A DNA stretch of 33,072 nucleotides from JAJTHY01 sp964458795 (GTDB lineage Bacteria; Pseudomonadota; Alphaproteobacteria; Rickettsiales; Midichloriaceae), in contig CAYWJW010000012.1 in NCBI GenBank assembly GCA_964458795.1, positions 1 through 33,072 of the forward strand, written 5' to 3'. Positions 1-7,787 of this stretch are shown piece by piece. The position numbers and the translations under genes are program-made. Under the pieces are notes generated by a model. The model made no database searches. It was not told the DNA's origin and saw only the letters and a list, made by a program, of their open reading frames with translations. Positions within the stretch are counted from its first letter, which is position 1; every line of letters starts with the position of its first letter.

Positions 1-690
1 AGAAGCTATGCCTAAAATCGGCATCTCTACATTGTTACCATAGACATCCTTGACGTTCTGTATCTTAGGTGTAACTTTAAGCTCCAGTTCCTTTTTATCT
101 CTTTCTATAGATATAGAGATGGGGGTGCCAGTATTAAGGGCAACTATTTGCCGCACTTCTTCAAAGCTAGCAACTTTGGATGTATTGACTGAGACTATCT
201 TATCACCTGTTTTGAATCCGGCTATAGCGGCAGCGCTTTCCGGAACTATGCTTGATATAACCGCTTCACTTGTAGGCTTGCCGTATATATAAAACATGCC
301 AACTATAATTAATATTGCACTTAGGTAATTAAAGGCAGGTCCTGCAAAAACTATTAGTGCTTTACGCCACAACTCTTTATGGTGGAATGAGACCATTTTA
401 TCCTTAAGACTCATATCATCAAGTTTGTTGCTGTCTGCGGTGCTAGCAGGATCAGCGTCGCCAAACATTTTTACATAGCCGCCAAATGGTATTATACTAA
501 ATTTCCAACGTGTTCCGGCGTTATCATTAAACCCAATAAGTTCCTTGCCGAAACCGATGGAAAATACTTCTACTCGCACACCATTGATTCGTGCTAGTAG
601 ATAATGTCCAAATTCATGTATAAATACTACGGCAGTAAGTATTACCAAAAACCAGAACAAATAGTCTATCCCAATAAAAAAACTTCCCAT
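1..690 (-). CDS. rseP: RIP metalloprotease RseP (site-2 protease), N-terminal part
   Basis: This is an intramembrane zinc protease (M50 family) of the inner membrane that cleaves anti-sigma factors and signal-peptide remnants. The window contains the first 230 codons; the gene runs off the left edge. The start ATG at 690 gives a first membrane segment carrying HEFGHY, with zinc/catalytic residues H25, E26 and H29. A second conserved stretch (RWKFSIIPFGGYVKM) follows near residues 65-80, then a membrane segment with the FAGPAFNYL motif, then a PDZ domain from about residue 145. The order HExxH, GGYVKM, transmembrane, PDZ is diagnostic of RseP/EcfE. It lies 34 bp after the PHA synthase stop on the same strand, so the two may share a transcript. 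The second metal-ligand motif (LDG) would lie outside the window. Confidence 0.95.
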   Translation of the reverse strand, partial: MGSFFIGIDYLFWFLVILTAVVFIHEFGHYLLARINGVRVEVFSIGFGKELIGFNDNAGTRWKFSIIPFGGYVKMFGDADPASTADSNKLDDMSLKDKMVSFHHKELWRKALIVFAGPAFNYLSAILIIVGMFYIYGKPTSEAVISSIVPESAAAIAGFKTGDKIVSVNTSKVASFEEVRQIVALNTGTPISISIERDKKELELKVTPKIQNVKDVYGNNVEMPILGIAS

Positions 691-724
691 AACTAACAAA
701 TCGCACCAAATGATTTAAGCTACT

Positions 725-1669
725 TTAACAAATAGAGTTAGTTTTGTTAATCTTTTTATGTTGAATCCATAGTTTTATCGATTCAGCCACCATAACTCGT
801 GAACTTGTAACCAGACCAACGTGGCCCGTAGACAAGTATACTATATCCGTACTTGGTATAGTATCTCTAATTGCAATTGCCGAATCTACGGGGACTACGC
901 TATCTCTAGAGGAGACAATTGAAAGTTGAGGTACTTCAATAGAGGTAATATCATAGTTTGTGTTTCCTATACGGAATGTGCTTTGGATCAATTTATTTCG
1001 ATATATTATATCATCTATAAGTTGAGCGAACACTAATTTAGGCATATCTATGCCATCATCAATCCATGATTCTACCTCGATAAATTCCGAGTTATCAAAT
1101 TTCTTCTTGGCGAACTCAATATATTTTTGATTAATATCTGCAAACCTGCGTATATAGAAGCCCAGTTGAAAGAATTCTTTTGGCACAAATGTCTGGTTTC
1201 TAAAGCATTTTAACAACTTTTGGGGCAGTATCCGTATAAAATTGCTTTTTGTGAAGTCCCATGGAGCTGCCAACTGTACTATTGCCTTGACCTTGTCAGG
1301 TTTCATGCTGGCATAAAGTGTAGCCATAATGCCGCCCATGCAATAACCAAGTAGTACCGGAGCCTCAAAGTTTTTAGTAATTATGTGGTCAACAAATTGG
1401 TTTAAACGGTCTAGTATATAATCATTTAGATCCATCATTGCTTCTGCATCTCCGGGGTCGCCCCATTCGATAACGTATGGTTTGAAACCTTGGTCACATA
1501 ATGACTTAACAAGACTTCTGTTAGGAAGGTCCATTATATAAGCTTTATTTATCATAGAAGGTATAATCATGATGGGTTGCCCAACTTCTCCATATTCATA
1601 TAGCTTACTGCTTCCTATAGACACAAGGCAGTGTCCAGTCAGGCCAGCGTTATTGGGTTTTAGTCGCAT
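725..1669 (-). CDS. phaC: Class III-like poly(R)-hydroxyalkanoate synthase catalytic subunit
   Basis: This enzyme polymerises hydroxyacyl-CoA into PHA storage granules in the cytoplasm. It is an alpha/beta hydrolase whose nucleophile lies in the modified lipase box GYCMGG. Counting from the ATG at 1669 (314 residues), the triad is C110, D256 (SSRDSVVP) and H283 (STGHVG). The stretch LYEYGEVGQPIMIIPSMINK followed by PYVIEWGDPG matches the start of PhaC catalytic domains. The reading frame stays open upstream to an ATG at 1885, but that extension overlaps the small-subunit gene by 170 bp and reads as a shadow of it. No ATG, GTG or TTG lies between the small-subunit stop (1716) and 1669. The conserved region begins soon after 1669, so the start is uncertain and a frameshifted fusion is possible. 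It ends 34 bp before rseP. Confidence 0.82.
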   Translation of the reverse strand: MRLKPNNAGLTGHCLVSIGSSKLYEYGEVGQPIMIIPSMINKAYIMDLPNRSLVKSLCDQGFKPYVIEWGDPGDAEAMMDLNDYILDRLNQFVDHIITKNFEAPVLLGYCMGGIMATLYASMKPDKVKAIVQLAAPWDFTKSNFIRILPQKLLKCFRNQTFVPKEFFQLGFYIRRFADINQKYIEFAKKKFDNSEFIEVESWIDDGIDMPKLVFAQLIDDIIYRNKLIQSTFRIGNTNYDITSIEVPQLSIVSSRDSVVPVDSAIAIRDTIPSTDIVYLSTGHVGLVTSSRVMVAESIKLWIQHKKINKTNSIC

Positions 1670-1715
1670 ATAATCGTTGAGGGCATATGTGAGTGAGGTT
1701 AGGCTACTCGCGGTA

Positions 1716-1991
1716 CTATTTGAAAATGCGGCCCAAAAGCTTTTCGAGGAGCTCAATTCTGGTTTCAAGCGACTCAATGCGGCAAACAAGCTCATCTGTG
1801 CTAACACCATCATTGCTAGCATTATGGTTGTCTTTGGCAGAGAACTCTTTAGCAACGTCTTGTACTTTAGTCTGGAACTTGGCATAATAATCCATCATAA
1901 GCTCGGCAATTCTGGGGTCGTTCAAGTATTCTTGCATATGCTTTTGCCATTCATCAATAATCTTATCTGTAGAATTTTGTTTATTGGACAT
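1716..1991 (-). CDS. Small PHA synthase partner subunit (PhaE/PhaR-subunit-like)
   Basis: This 91-residue protein has no signal peptide. Its N-terminal half is amphipathic (IIDEWQKHMQEY, LMMDYYAKFQTKVQD). The C-terminal end has a leucine heptad pattern (ELVCRIESLETRIELLEKLL), as seen at the C-terminal ends of PhaE and class IV PhaR synthase subunits. It sits directly upstream of phaC, which supports a role as the partner that activates the catalytic subunit. It is far shorter than PhaE (about 350 residues) or the class IV subunit (about 200), so the assignment is by position and coiled-coil character only. It ends in GRIFK and a TAG stop, 47 bp before the first downstream ATG in the phaC frame. 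It diverges from the repressor gene phaR across a 52-bp gap. Confidence 0.6.
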   Translation of the reverse strand: MSNKQNSTDKIIDEWQKHMQEYLNDPRIAELMMDYYAKFQTKVQDVAKEFSAKDNHNASNDGVSTDELVCRIESLETRIELLEKLLGRIFK

Positions 1992-2043
1992 AAATTTAAA
2001 TTGGCAATAATCTTTAGGCTAGAATTCATTTATAGGGGTTAAC

Positions 2044-2490
2044 TTGGAACAGACAAGTAAAATTATCATCAAAAAGTATCCTAATCGCAGATTGTATAAC
2101 ACACAAACGAGTACTTATATAAGGCTTGATGATCTAGCTGCAATGGTTAAAAAGGATGAAGAATTCACAGTTATTGACGTGAAAACCAATGAGGATATAA
2201 CTCGTCTAACCTTGGTGCAGATAATTTTAGATCATGAAACTAAAGGGTATGAGCTAATGCCTGAAGACTTTATTAAACAAATGATTAAATTCTATGATCA
2301 TCCTCTAAACAGACTTATGCAAAATTACATATTACAAGCGATAAGAAGCTTCAATGCTTCATTATTGAATGCCCCACCACTTGGGCAAGCAGCTAATTTT
2401 AGTAAAGACCTAGAAAAGCTTGCTAAGAAAAATTTGGATTATTTCAACAAGATGTTATTTGGAGAATCAAATACTAAGTCCCGTAAATAG
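2044..2490 (+). CDS. phaR: Polyhydroxyalkanoate synthesis repressor PhaR
   Basis: This is a DNA- and granule-binding transcriptional repressor of PHA genes, in the family with an N-terminal PHA-accumulation-regulator DNA-binding domain followed by a granule-associated domain. The signature IIIKKYPNRRLYNTQTSTYI lies at residues 7-26. It is followed by LDDLAAMVKKDEEFTVIDVKTNEDIT and, near residue 75, the second domain (MIKFYDHPLNRLMQNYI). The start is a TTG at 2044, supported by an AGGGG ribosome-binding site at 2034-2038. At 148 residues it is slightly shorter than typical family members (170-200), with a reduced C-terminus. It is divergent from the synthase genes, so the 52-bp intergenic stretch probably carries promoters for both directions and the repressor's own operator. 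It is unrelated to the synthase subunit of the same name. Confidence 0.93.
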   Translation: MEQTSKIIIKKYPNRRLYNTQTSTYIRLDDLAAMVKKDEEFTVIDVKTNEDITRLTLVQIILDHETKGYELMPEDFIKQMIKFYDHPLNRLMQNYILQAIRSFNASLLNAPPLGQAANFSKDLEKLAKKNLDYFNKMLFGESNTKSRK

Positions 2491-2512
2491 CGAATAAATA
2501 CTAAGCACCACC

Positions 2513-2541
2513 CAGGTTACCTACTACATATAGATAACCTG
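2513..2541. terminator. Stem-loop between convergent phaR and the small secreted gene
   Basis: CAGGTTA at 2513-2519 pairs with TAACCTG at 2535-2541 around a 15-nt loop. It lies in the 75-bp gap between two converging genes, a usual place for a bidirectional terminator. There is no strong T-tract on either strand, so termination is only inferred. Confidence 0.35.
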
Positions 2542-2565
2542 AATGATGAATAGCAATGAAGTTTA

Positions 2566-2850
2566 TTATGGCAGCCTAATTACAAGACCAGGGCCAGGAT
2601 AGTAGTAATCATCATAATAGTAATAGCCATCATCCCAGTAGCGACGGTGATGCCTGTGATGGAAAGCCCGATCAAGCTCTCTATCGCGATGTCTATAATG
2701 CGCCTGCTCCTGTTCTTGCCTATCAGACTGACTAACTTCAGGTCTATCTTGCGATTGTGATCTGGATTTTTGTCTCGGTTCAGCAGCATTAGCTGCAAAA
2801 CTTGCAACTGCAAGTGCGCAGCCTATAACTATGGGTAATAATTTATTCAT
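2566..2850 (-). CDS. Small secreted His/Arg/Tyr-rich protein of unknown function
   Basis: The product is about 94 residues. The N-terminus is a clear Sec signal peptide: basic start, hydrophobic core (LLPIVIGCALAVASFA) and a probable cleavage after ANA, near residue 22. The mature part is first polar (many S, Q, R, E, D), then rich in histidine and arginine (HYRHRDRELDRAFHHRHHRR), then rich in tyrosine and aspartate (YYYYDDYYY), ending PGPGLVIRLP. This resembles small periplasmic proteins of low complexity; metal or acid binding is possible but unproven. Two in-frame ATGs exist, at 2856 and 2850. The AGGAG sequence abuts the first and lies 6 bases before the second, so 2850 is preferred. A good promoter lies upstream at 2887-2915. 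Confidence 0.72.
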   Translation of the reverse strand: MNKLLPIVIGCALAVASFAANAAEPRQKSRSQSQDRPEVSQSDRQEQEQAHYRHRDRELDRAFHHRHHRRYWDDGYYYYDDYYYPGPGLVIRLP

Positions 2851-2886
2851 CTTCATCTCCTATAAGTTACTGTCTCTTAAAGCAGA

Positions 2887-2915
2887 TTAATACCGCTTAT
2901 ACAAAATGCTAACAA
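2887..2915 (-). promoter_or_regulatory. Sigma70-like promoter of the small secreted protein gene
   Basis: On the minus strand there is TTGTTA (2915-2910), a 17-bp spacer, and TATTAA (2892-2887). It lies about 37 bp before the start codon at 2850. Confidence 0.45.
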
Positions 2916-2943
2916 AATTTTAACATAACTTCAACTTAATTGA

Positions 2944-3678
2944 TTAATTGTGCTTTAACGCTAACATATACGCACTGAGTGCTGTAATCATAGCGGTTTC
3001 GGCTCTTAAGATGTTAGTGCCAAGACTAACTGCTATGCTATTAGATAGCGATAATAAATAGCTGCGTTCTTCATCATTAAACCCGCCTTCAGGTCCTATT
3101 AAAATTGCATCATTTACAGTAGGTTCAGTTAAGATAGCCTCCAGTATATTCATTTCATGCTCTCTTTCATCGCAGAAAAGTATTTTACCAAATGTTAGTC
3201 TAGCAAGATCCGCAAGTAAAATCATAGGCTCAATGCTAGGAATGCTAATGCGGTTGCATTGTTCAGCGGCTTCAATAGCCACTTGCTCCAGTTTATCTAT
3301 TTTAAGGTCACGCACAATTGTGCGTGTGGTCATAACCGGGATTATGCGATTTACACCCAATTCTGTAGCCTTTTGCACATAGAAGCTTGCATGTGGATTC
3401 TTTATTGGAGCAAATATTAGTGTGAGACTTGTAGTGACTTTAGGCGGTTCTCGCATAAACTCACACACTTTTATTAAGGCTGTTTTTTTATCTACTGATT
3501 GAATTTGTGCGATCCATTCGCCATCCAATTGATTGAACACGCATACATAATCATTAGGTTTGAGGCGTAATACTTTTATCAAATATTTGAAATGATATTC
3601 ACTGAGTTCTATAACGAGTCCAAGTTTTAGACTATTTTTCAGATAAATTCGATTTCGACACTTCTTTACCGCCGACAT
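2944..3678 (-). CDS. rsmE: 16S rRNA m3U1498 methyltransferase RsmE
   Basis: RsmE methylates U1498 of 16S rRNA with S-adenosylmethionine; it is a SPOUT (trefoil-knot) enzyme. Visible marks are the N-terminal PUA-like part (RNRIYL...HFKYLIKVLRLKPNDYVCVF), the middle QKATELGVNRIIPVMTTRT and AAEQCNRISIP, and the C-terminal knot with LIGPEGGFNDEE and SLGTNILRAETA. The frame is open to 3720, but the family normally begins only a few residues before RNRIYL. ATGs at 3684 and 3678 are the plausible starts, neither with a convincing ribosome-binding site; 3678 gives 244 residues, the usual length. The gene start overlaps the end of the glycosyltransferase gene (3632) by about 47 bp, which suggests translational coupling in a transporter-glycosyltransferase-rsmE run. 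Confidence 0.92.
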   Translation of the reverse strand: MSAVKKCRNRIYLKNSLKLGLVIELSEYHFKYLIKVLRLKPNDYVCVFNQLDGEWIAQIQSVDKKTALIKVCEFMREPPKVTTSLTLIFAPIKNPHASFYVQKATELGVNRIIPVMTTRTIVRDLKIDKLEQVAIEAAEQCNRISIPSIEPMILLADLARLTFGKILFCDEREHEMNILEAILTEPTVNDAILIGPEGGFNDEERSYLLSLSNSIAVSLGTNILRAETAMITALSAYMLALKHN

Positions 3679-4609
3679 AAACATTCGCAATATTATATGG
3701 TTTTTTCTTCTCAGCTGCATAATAAGTGCGCATCATTAATTCAGCCATAAATCCTGTGCTCAAAAATTGAATGCCAGTAATTATTAAAAATACACTTATA
3801 ACAAGCAATGGCCTATGCCCAATATCTCCACCAAATAGCTTGATTAATAGCAAATAGGAGAAAGCAATTCCCCCCACCGCAAGCAATCCCTGGCCAATTG
3901 TGCCAAATAAATGCATAGGTCTTTGGCGGTAGCGTATAAAGAACAGCATAAGCATCAGATCGCTTATCACACGGATGGTGCGAGATATGCCATACTTGGA
4001 AGTACCGTATTTGCGGGCATGATGCTTTACATCAATTTCAGCAATTTTAGCGCCATTCATGCTTGCCAGAATTGGAATAAAGCGGTGCAGTTCGCCGTAA
4101 AGCTCTAGCTTTTTGGCAATTTCCGCTTTAAATATCTTTAGTGAGCATCCGATATCACTTACGTGGACACCAGTGCTTTTACGGATCATGATGTTTGCAA
4201 TCATGCTAGGTACTTTTCTAAACCATAAACCGTCCTTTCTGCGTTTTCTACGACCCGCAATCAGATCCAGTTTTTCTTTCTTTATGCGGGATAGCATAAT
4301 TGGTATATCCTGAGGATCATTTTGAAGATCTCCATCAAGGGTCACGATATATTCGCCACTAGCGTGTTCAATTCCAGCGGCCATTGCAGAAGTTTGCCCA
4401 TAGTTGCGGGTGAATTTTATTAATTTAAGGTTCTTATCTTTTAGCTGCAAAACTTCATTGGTAGTGGAATCGAATGAGCCGTCATCCACGAATATTATCT
4501 CAGCATCTATTCCTTTAAGCGCTTGGCTTATAGCCTTATGAAGGTGTTCAACATTCTGTTCTTCATTAAATAGGGGGACTACTACTGATATCTCAAATTT
4601 ATACGTCAT
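3632..4609 (-). CDS. Family 2 glycosyltransferase with C-terminal membrane anchor (DPM1/ArnC-like)
   Basis: This is a membrane-bound GT-A glycosyltransferase that probably transfers a sugar from a nucleotide sugar to an undecaprenyl-phosphate-type lipid carrier. The 325-residue protein shows the nucleotide-binding strand SVVVPLFNEE (8-17), VDDGS (41-45) and the metal-binding LDGDLQNDP with DGD at 92-94. Two hydrophobic segments follow near 236-258 and 268-290. This architecture matches bactoprenol/dolichol-phosphate mannosyltransferase and ArnC/GtrB-type enzymes; the sugar cannot be told. It starts 5 bp after the stop of the upstream transporter gene and overlaps rsmE at its end. A role in envelope polysaccharide or lipid A decoration would fit with kdsB and kdsD elsewhere in the window. 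Confidence 0.88.
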   Translation of the reverse strand: MTYKFEISVVVPLFNEEQNVEHLHKAISQALKGIDAEIIFVDDGSFDSTTNEVLQLKDKNLKLIKFTRNYGQTSAMAAGIEHASGEYIVTLDGDLQNDPQDIPIMLSRIKKEKLDLIAGRRKRRKDGLWFRKVPSMIANIMIRKSTGVHVSDIGCSLKIFKAEIAKKLELYGELHRFIPILASMNGAKIAEIDVKHHARKYGTSKYGISRTIRVISDLMLMLFFIRYRQRPMHLFGTIGQGLLAVGGIAFSYLLLIKLFGGDIGHRPLLVISVFLIITGIQFLSTGFMAELMMRTYYAAEKKKPYNIANVYVGGKEVSKSNLSEK

Positions 4610-4614
4610 ATACT

Positions 4615-5859
4615 CTAATGTTTATGCCTGTGTCTGGTTAAGAAGCTAATTACGATAAAGAGAACCGCAACTGTCATTAGATAGTATGCTGGAGCAATTA
4701 TTGAGAATTTTCCAGATAAATATCTAGAGATTACTGGTGTGGTACCACCTAAGAGAGCGAGTCCTACATTCCAGCTAACTGCCACTCCGGAAAACCGTAG
4801 ATCTACTTCAAAAGCTTTGATCGCATATGAATAGGCAGGTGCGCAAATGCCGGCCGCAAGGATGGCAATACCGCTCAAGCCCATCAGTACCAACACTACA
4901 TCTTTGTGGACATTGGCGAGCAACATATAGATGGGAATAATCGTAAGGATAGTTAAGTAACACATGGTGTGTAAAAATTTACGATTGCCTATTTTATCAG
5001 ACAAAAGGCCAAACAATGGTAGCAGAACTATCATAATAAAGAGCGCAAAGGATGTGAAATACAGCGCTTCATCAGAGGTATAAAGCATAACCTCTAGGAA
5101 GAATATATTTAGGTACCCACGTATGGTATAAGCAACGGCACTGGTAACTCCACCAAGAATCATAACTACAAGCATGCTTGGCCACTGTTTTTGGATAGCA
5201 TGAATGATAGGATGTTTGAGCATTGGGTTCTTTTTGCGCGCAACAAAACTTGGAGTCTCATTAAGTTGATAGCGCAGATAAAGCCCTATTAGCCCTGTGA
5301 GCCCACCGAAGATGAAGGCGTAACGCCAGCAGTCGCCAGTTTGACAAAAGTGATTGATGAAGATACCAACAAACACCGCAAGCAAAGTCCCTACCATATT
5401 AGATGCCATAACGAGACTTCCCATAAACCCTGGGCGATAGCCTTCCGTATGCTCTAGAATAAAGATAGCAACACCTGCGCCTTCACCACCAACGCATAAA
5501 CCTTGGAACAGCCTAATCATAAGCAGCAAAATTGGGGCTGCGATGCCTATATGGTGATATGACGGCAAGACACCTATAAAGAAAGTACACATTGCCATCC
5601 CTAAAATTGAGACAGTAAGTGATACCTTGCGGCCAAGTTTATCTCCAATATATCCGAACACCACTCCTCCAAGCGGGCGCATAAAGAAACCTACTGCGAA
5701 TGTGCCAAAAGCAAGCAAAGTTTGCATGAAAGGGTCGCTAGTTGGGAAGAACAACGCACCTATAGTGTGGGCATAAACGGCGAAGAGGCCAAAATCATAG
5801 TATTCAACAATATTCCCAACAATGGCTGGGCCAACAATCTTTCTCTTCTTCATTACCAT
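4615..5859 (-). CDS. MFS transporter, metabolite:H+ symporter (ProP-like) family
   Basis: The product is a 414-residue inner-membrane transporter with about twelve hydrophobic segments. The loop after segment 2 carries the major facilitator signature GYIGDKLGRKVS (about 69-80) and the start IVGPAIVGNIVEYYDFGLFA is typical of the metabolite:proton symporter branch. That branch includes proline/betaine carrier ProP and alpha-ketoglutarate carrier KgtP, and such genes are multiplied in Rickettsia. The long cytoplasmic C-terminal coiled coil of E. coli ProP is missing, so osmosensing is not implied and the substrate is unknown. The start at 5859 has AAAGG nine bases upstream; a second ATG at 5853 is less well placed. 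It is the first gene of a three-gene run with the glycosyltransferase and rsmE. Confidence 0.88.
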   Translation of the reverse strand: MVMKKRKIVGPAIVGNIVEYYDFGLFAVYAHTIGALFFPTSDPFMQTLLAFGTFAVGFFMRPLGGVVFGYIGDKLGRKVSLTVSILGMAMCTFFIGVLPSYHHIGIAAPILLLMIRLFQGLCVGGEGAGVAIFILEHTEGYRPGFMGSLVMASNMVGTLLAVFVGIFINHFCQTGDCWRYAFIFGGLTGLIGLYLRYQLNETPSFVARKKNPMLKHPIIHAIQKQWPSMLVVMILGGVTSAVAYTIRGYLNIFFLEVMLYTSDEALYFTSFALFIMIVLLPLFGLLSDKIGNRKFLHTMCYLTILTIIPIYMLLANVHKDVVLVLMGLSGIAILAAGICAPAYSYAIKAFEVDLRFSGVAVSWNVGLALLGGTTPVISRYLSGKFSIIAPAYYLMTVAVLFIVISFLTRHRHKH

Positions 5860-5944
5860 TTATATATACCTTTAATTACCATTGCATTATGCATACTGAG
5901 CGCAACTTTTCAAGAAAATGTTTACCTTTGTCGTGCAGTCCTGA

Positions 5945-5950
5945 TATAAC
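5945..5950 (+). promoter_or_regulatory. Possible -10 box upstream of the HExxH gene
   Basis: TATAAC at 5945-5950 follows TTTACC (5921-5926) with an 18-bp spacer. It lies 26 bp before the preferred ATG at 5976 and so would leave a very short leader. The match is moderate. Confidence 0.3.
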
Positions 5951-5975
5951 TTTATTGTATTTTATAGTTATTTCT

Positions 5976-6791
5976 ATGCTCACACGTACTCCCATTGAGA
6001 TCATAAAGAGCGCAAGTGTTGCTGCTGACTCTATTATGCTTGCCCACCTAATTGAGATCATGCAGTCGATTTATAAGTATGAGCTTTTCAAGCCCATCAT
6101 GGATATATCGGCAACACTTGCAAAAGAAGGGAGGCTCAAGTTCATTGCTGAACCTAAGGAGTTCTATATGCTTGACGAGGGCAACTGTGTTACCATAGAA
6201 GGTGGCGCCTTTGACAGGTTTAGCAACATATTCCGCTCGAGCAAGAAGTACACCATAACCATCAAGAAGCTTTCCTATGACGTGGTCGTGCATGAGATAG
6301 GTCATATGGTAGAGAAGGAAAGCGGCATCCCTTTAGATGCTGCTTTTAGGAAAGCAATCTATGACGATATCTCGGTTAAGCACTCGCATAATGTATCCCT
6401 CAATGCCGCAATCAAGCAAGTTATGGTGGACGAAGTTGCGCCTTATGAGGATTCTCACAAGCTTTCAGAGCTATTCACTCGCTTTTTTCAATTGCTTGCA
6501 ATGTCTAAGCAGGTATCCGGGTTTGCTGCGCAGTATGGTTACAAAGTTGAAGACATCTACGTGGCTTTCCCCAATTTCACCAAATGGCTTGGCGATGTTT
6601 TATATCCCAACTTGATCAAGCGTATTGATCCGCAGATAGCCCAATCCAGCCAGGCCTATATCATCCCGATTGAGCATATAAAGCACGAGTGGGCAAAAGA
6701 ACGCGTGCGCTCCGTCCATGGGCATACGAGTAGCGCGAGTGAGAAACAACCCACTCGCTTTAGTCGTAATATTAAGTCGATTAAGGATTAG
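5976..6791 (+). CDS. Putative HExxH zinc metallopeptidase (gluzincin-like), effector candidate
   Basis: I do not recognise a named family. The 271-residue protein has no signal peptide. It contains VVVHEIGHMVE with H106, E107 and H110, and 55 residues later SELFTRFF with E165, a plausible third zinc ligand. An HExxH followed by a downstream ELF/EFF glutamate is the arrangement of gluzincins, including lethal-factor-like toxins; that comparison is inference. The segment IYKYELFKPIMDISATLAKEG is closely echoed by LYENPLIKPMLDVVAVHIAK in the gene at 14571, so the two are paralogs. The frame is open back to 5889, but the upstream residues are unlike the paralog; I chose the ATG at 5976, which lacks a clear ribosome-binding site. 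Codons look more G/C-rich (AAG, ATC) than in the paralog. The C-terminal tail is basic. It converges on the next gene with a 3-bp gap. Confidence 0.72.
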   Translation: MLTRTPIEIIKSASVAADSIMLAHLIEIMQSIYKYELFKPIMDISATLAKEGRLKFIAEPKEFYMLDEGNCVTIEGGAFDRFSNIFRSSKKYTITIKKLSYDVVVHEIGHMVEKESGIPLDAAFRKAIYDDISVKHSHNVSLNAAIKQVMVDEVAPYEDSHKLSELFTRFFQLLAMSKQVSGFAAQYGYKVEDIYVAFPNFTKWLGDVLYPNLIKRIDPQIAQSSQAYIIPIEHIKHEWAKERVRSVHGHTSSASEKQPTRFSRNIKSIKD

Positions 6792-6794
6792 TTT

Positions 6795-7547
6795 TCACGG
6801 AGTATATGTTAATACTTTCTCTTCAGTATTAGCTCTGGCAAGTTCTCTAAAAGCTTCTGATTTATTATTGCACTCTGTGCCAATCGTATCTAGTGCTTCC
6901 TTAACTTCCATTGTATTGCCCATCAAACATGAATGCGCAATTTTGGCGGCTCCTGCGCTAGTCACAATAAATCCAGCTGCGAGAATTGCAAGCTTCGCCC
7001 CTTCTGAATTTCTTCCAACTTCGGCAAGAGAGATTAGGTCTTTCTTATGTGCAATGAAAGCTTCTGCACAAGCTGTAATTAAAGCCACAAATGTGGATAT
7101 CAGAGTAGCGTGGTCTTTAGCAAATTCTACAGCTTTATTTGTGTTTTTTGAGTTAGCCAAATTTTCTGCTTCTGCCCATACTTTACCGCGTATTAGTCCG
7201 CACTGTTTATCAAAGTTGCCTAAAGCTGCTTCTAAAGGGGAGCTTGCTAGCTTTAGCTTTTTAAGTTCTTCAAGCCTTTTTGATGTGAAAGAAGGAATTT
7301 GTTTATCTGCTCCAGGACGCACATTTTTGGCTTGTTCAATATTGTTAAAATAATTAGCTATTGCTGAGTCTATCTTTTCATTGATCTTATTTGCAGAATC
7401 AAGATCCTTAGATTTGCTAACTTTATACTGTGTAGCATCTCTAAGTGCAGCGCCCATCTCTTTATCGAAAGCATTTCTAGCTTTTTTAAGTGCAGATGGG
7501 TTCCACCATTCGCTCAATCGCTCTTTAAAACTTTTTGTTTTAGACAT
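6795..7547 (-). CDS. Orphan protein with paired C-terminal hydrophobic helices
   Basis: I do not recognise a family for this 250-residue protein. The first 140 residues are charged and helical (lysine-rich, no signal peptide). Two hydrophobic segments follow, near 148-166 (TLISTFVALITACAEAFIA) and 184-204 (AKLAILAAGFIVTSAGAAK), separated by a short polar loop, then an acidic tail. This is a bilobed hydrophobic hairpin, as found in host-membrane-inserted proteins of intracellular bacteria, though the role here is unknown. The AE-LA helix plus ALITA hydrophobic run loosely resembles the protein at 29983-31011. It converges with the HExxH gene, leaving 3 bp, and its promoter side faces the 344-bp repeat-containing gap at 7548-7891. 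Confidence 0.68.
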   Translation of the reverse strand: MSKTKSFKERLSEWWNPSALKKARNAFDKEMGAALRDATQYKVSKSKDLDSANKINEKIDSAIANYFNNIEQAKNVRPGADKQIPSFTSKRLEELKKLKLASSPLEAALGNFDKQCGLIRGKVWAEAENLANSKNTNKAVEFAKDHATLISTFVALITACAEAFIAHKKDLISLAEVGRNSEGAKLAILAAGFIVTSAGAAKIAHSCLMGNTMEVKEALDTIGTECNNKSEAFRELARANTEEKVLTYTP

Positions 7548-7668
7548 AATAAACCTTCTATATTTTGTTATTCAGTACTTCTACTTTACGCCTATTTTCA
7601 GAAATTTTCAAGAAAAGTGTAAAAATGTTCATGCTATATGGCTTGTTGGTTTAAACAGTTTCAACCCC

Positions 7669-7754
7669 TGACGAGATCTCCACGTCGCTTCGCTCCTTCA
7701 TCCTTCGCCAGAGGCTTCGGCCTGACAGAGCGAAGCGACGTGGGGATCTCGTCA
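7669..7754. repeat. 86-bp palindromic element with UUCG hairpin, downstream of dnaK
   Basis: Arms of 27 bp at 7669-7695 and 7728-7754 are reverse complements with one mismatch (a T/C difference that would still pair as G-U in RNA). Inside the loop, AGGC-TTCG-GCCT at 7712-7723 forms a perfect stem with a UUCG tetraloop. The element is much richer in G+C than its surroundings, which fits a mobile palindromic repeat. In dnaK sense it comes after the dispersed repeat at 7788-7862, so it could end or stabilise the dnaK transcript. Together with that repeat it fills most of the gene-free stretch 7548-7891; I see no coding region there. Confidence 0.85.
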
Positions 7755-7787
7755 AGGAAGAGTATAAGGTTTTCAAGGGACTAGGCG

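Noticed and set aside
1670..1885. N-terminal 72 codons of the longest phaC frame
   Set aside because: They are serine/leucine-rich low-complexity sequence and a frame shadow of the coiled-coil small-subunit gene, unlike any PhaC N-terminus.
5889..5975. 29-residue N-terminal extension of the HExxH protein with a hydrophobic stretch (possible signal peptide)
   Set aside because: The hydrophobic run is short and preceded by two cysteines and a polar stretch; the paralog has no such part, and the promoter-like TATAAC lies inside it. It cannot be fully excluded because the ATG at 5976 lacks a ribosome-binding site.
6718..7353. Open frame of 211 codons on the plus strand opposite the orphan gene at 6795-7547
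   Set aside because: It is a serine- and alanine-rich antisense shadow; the minus-strand gene has a better start, plausible composition and a coherent hydrophobic hairpin.
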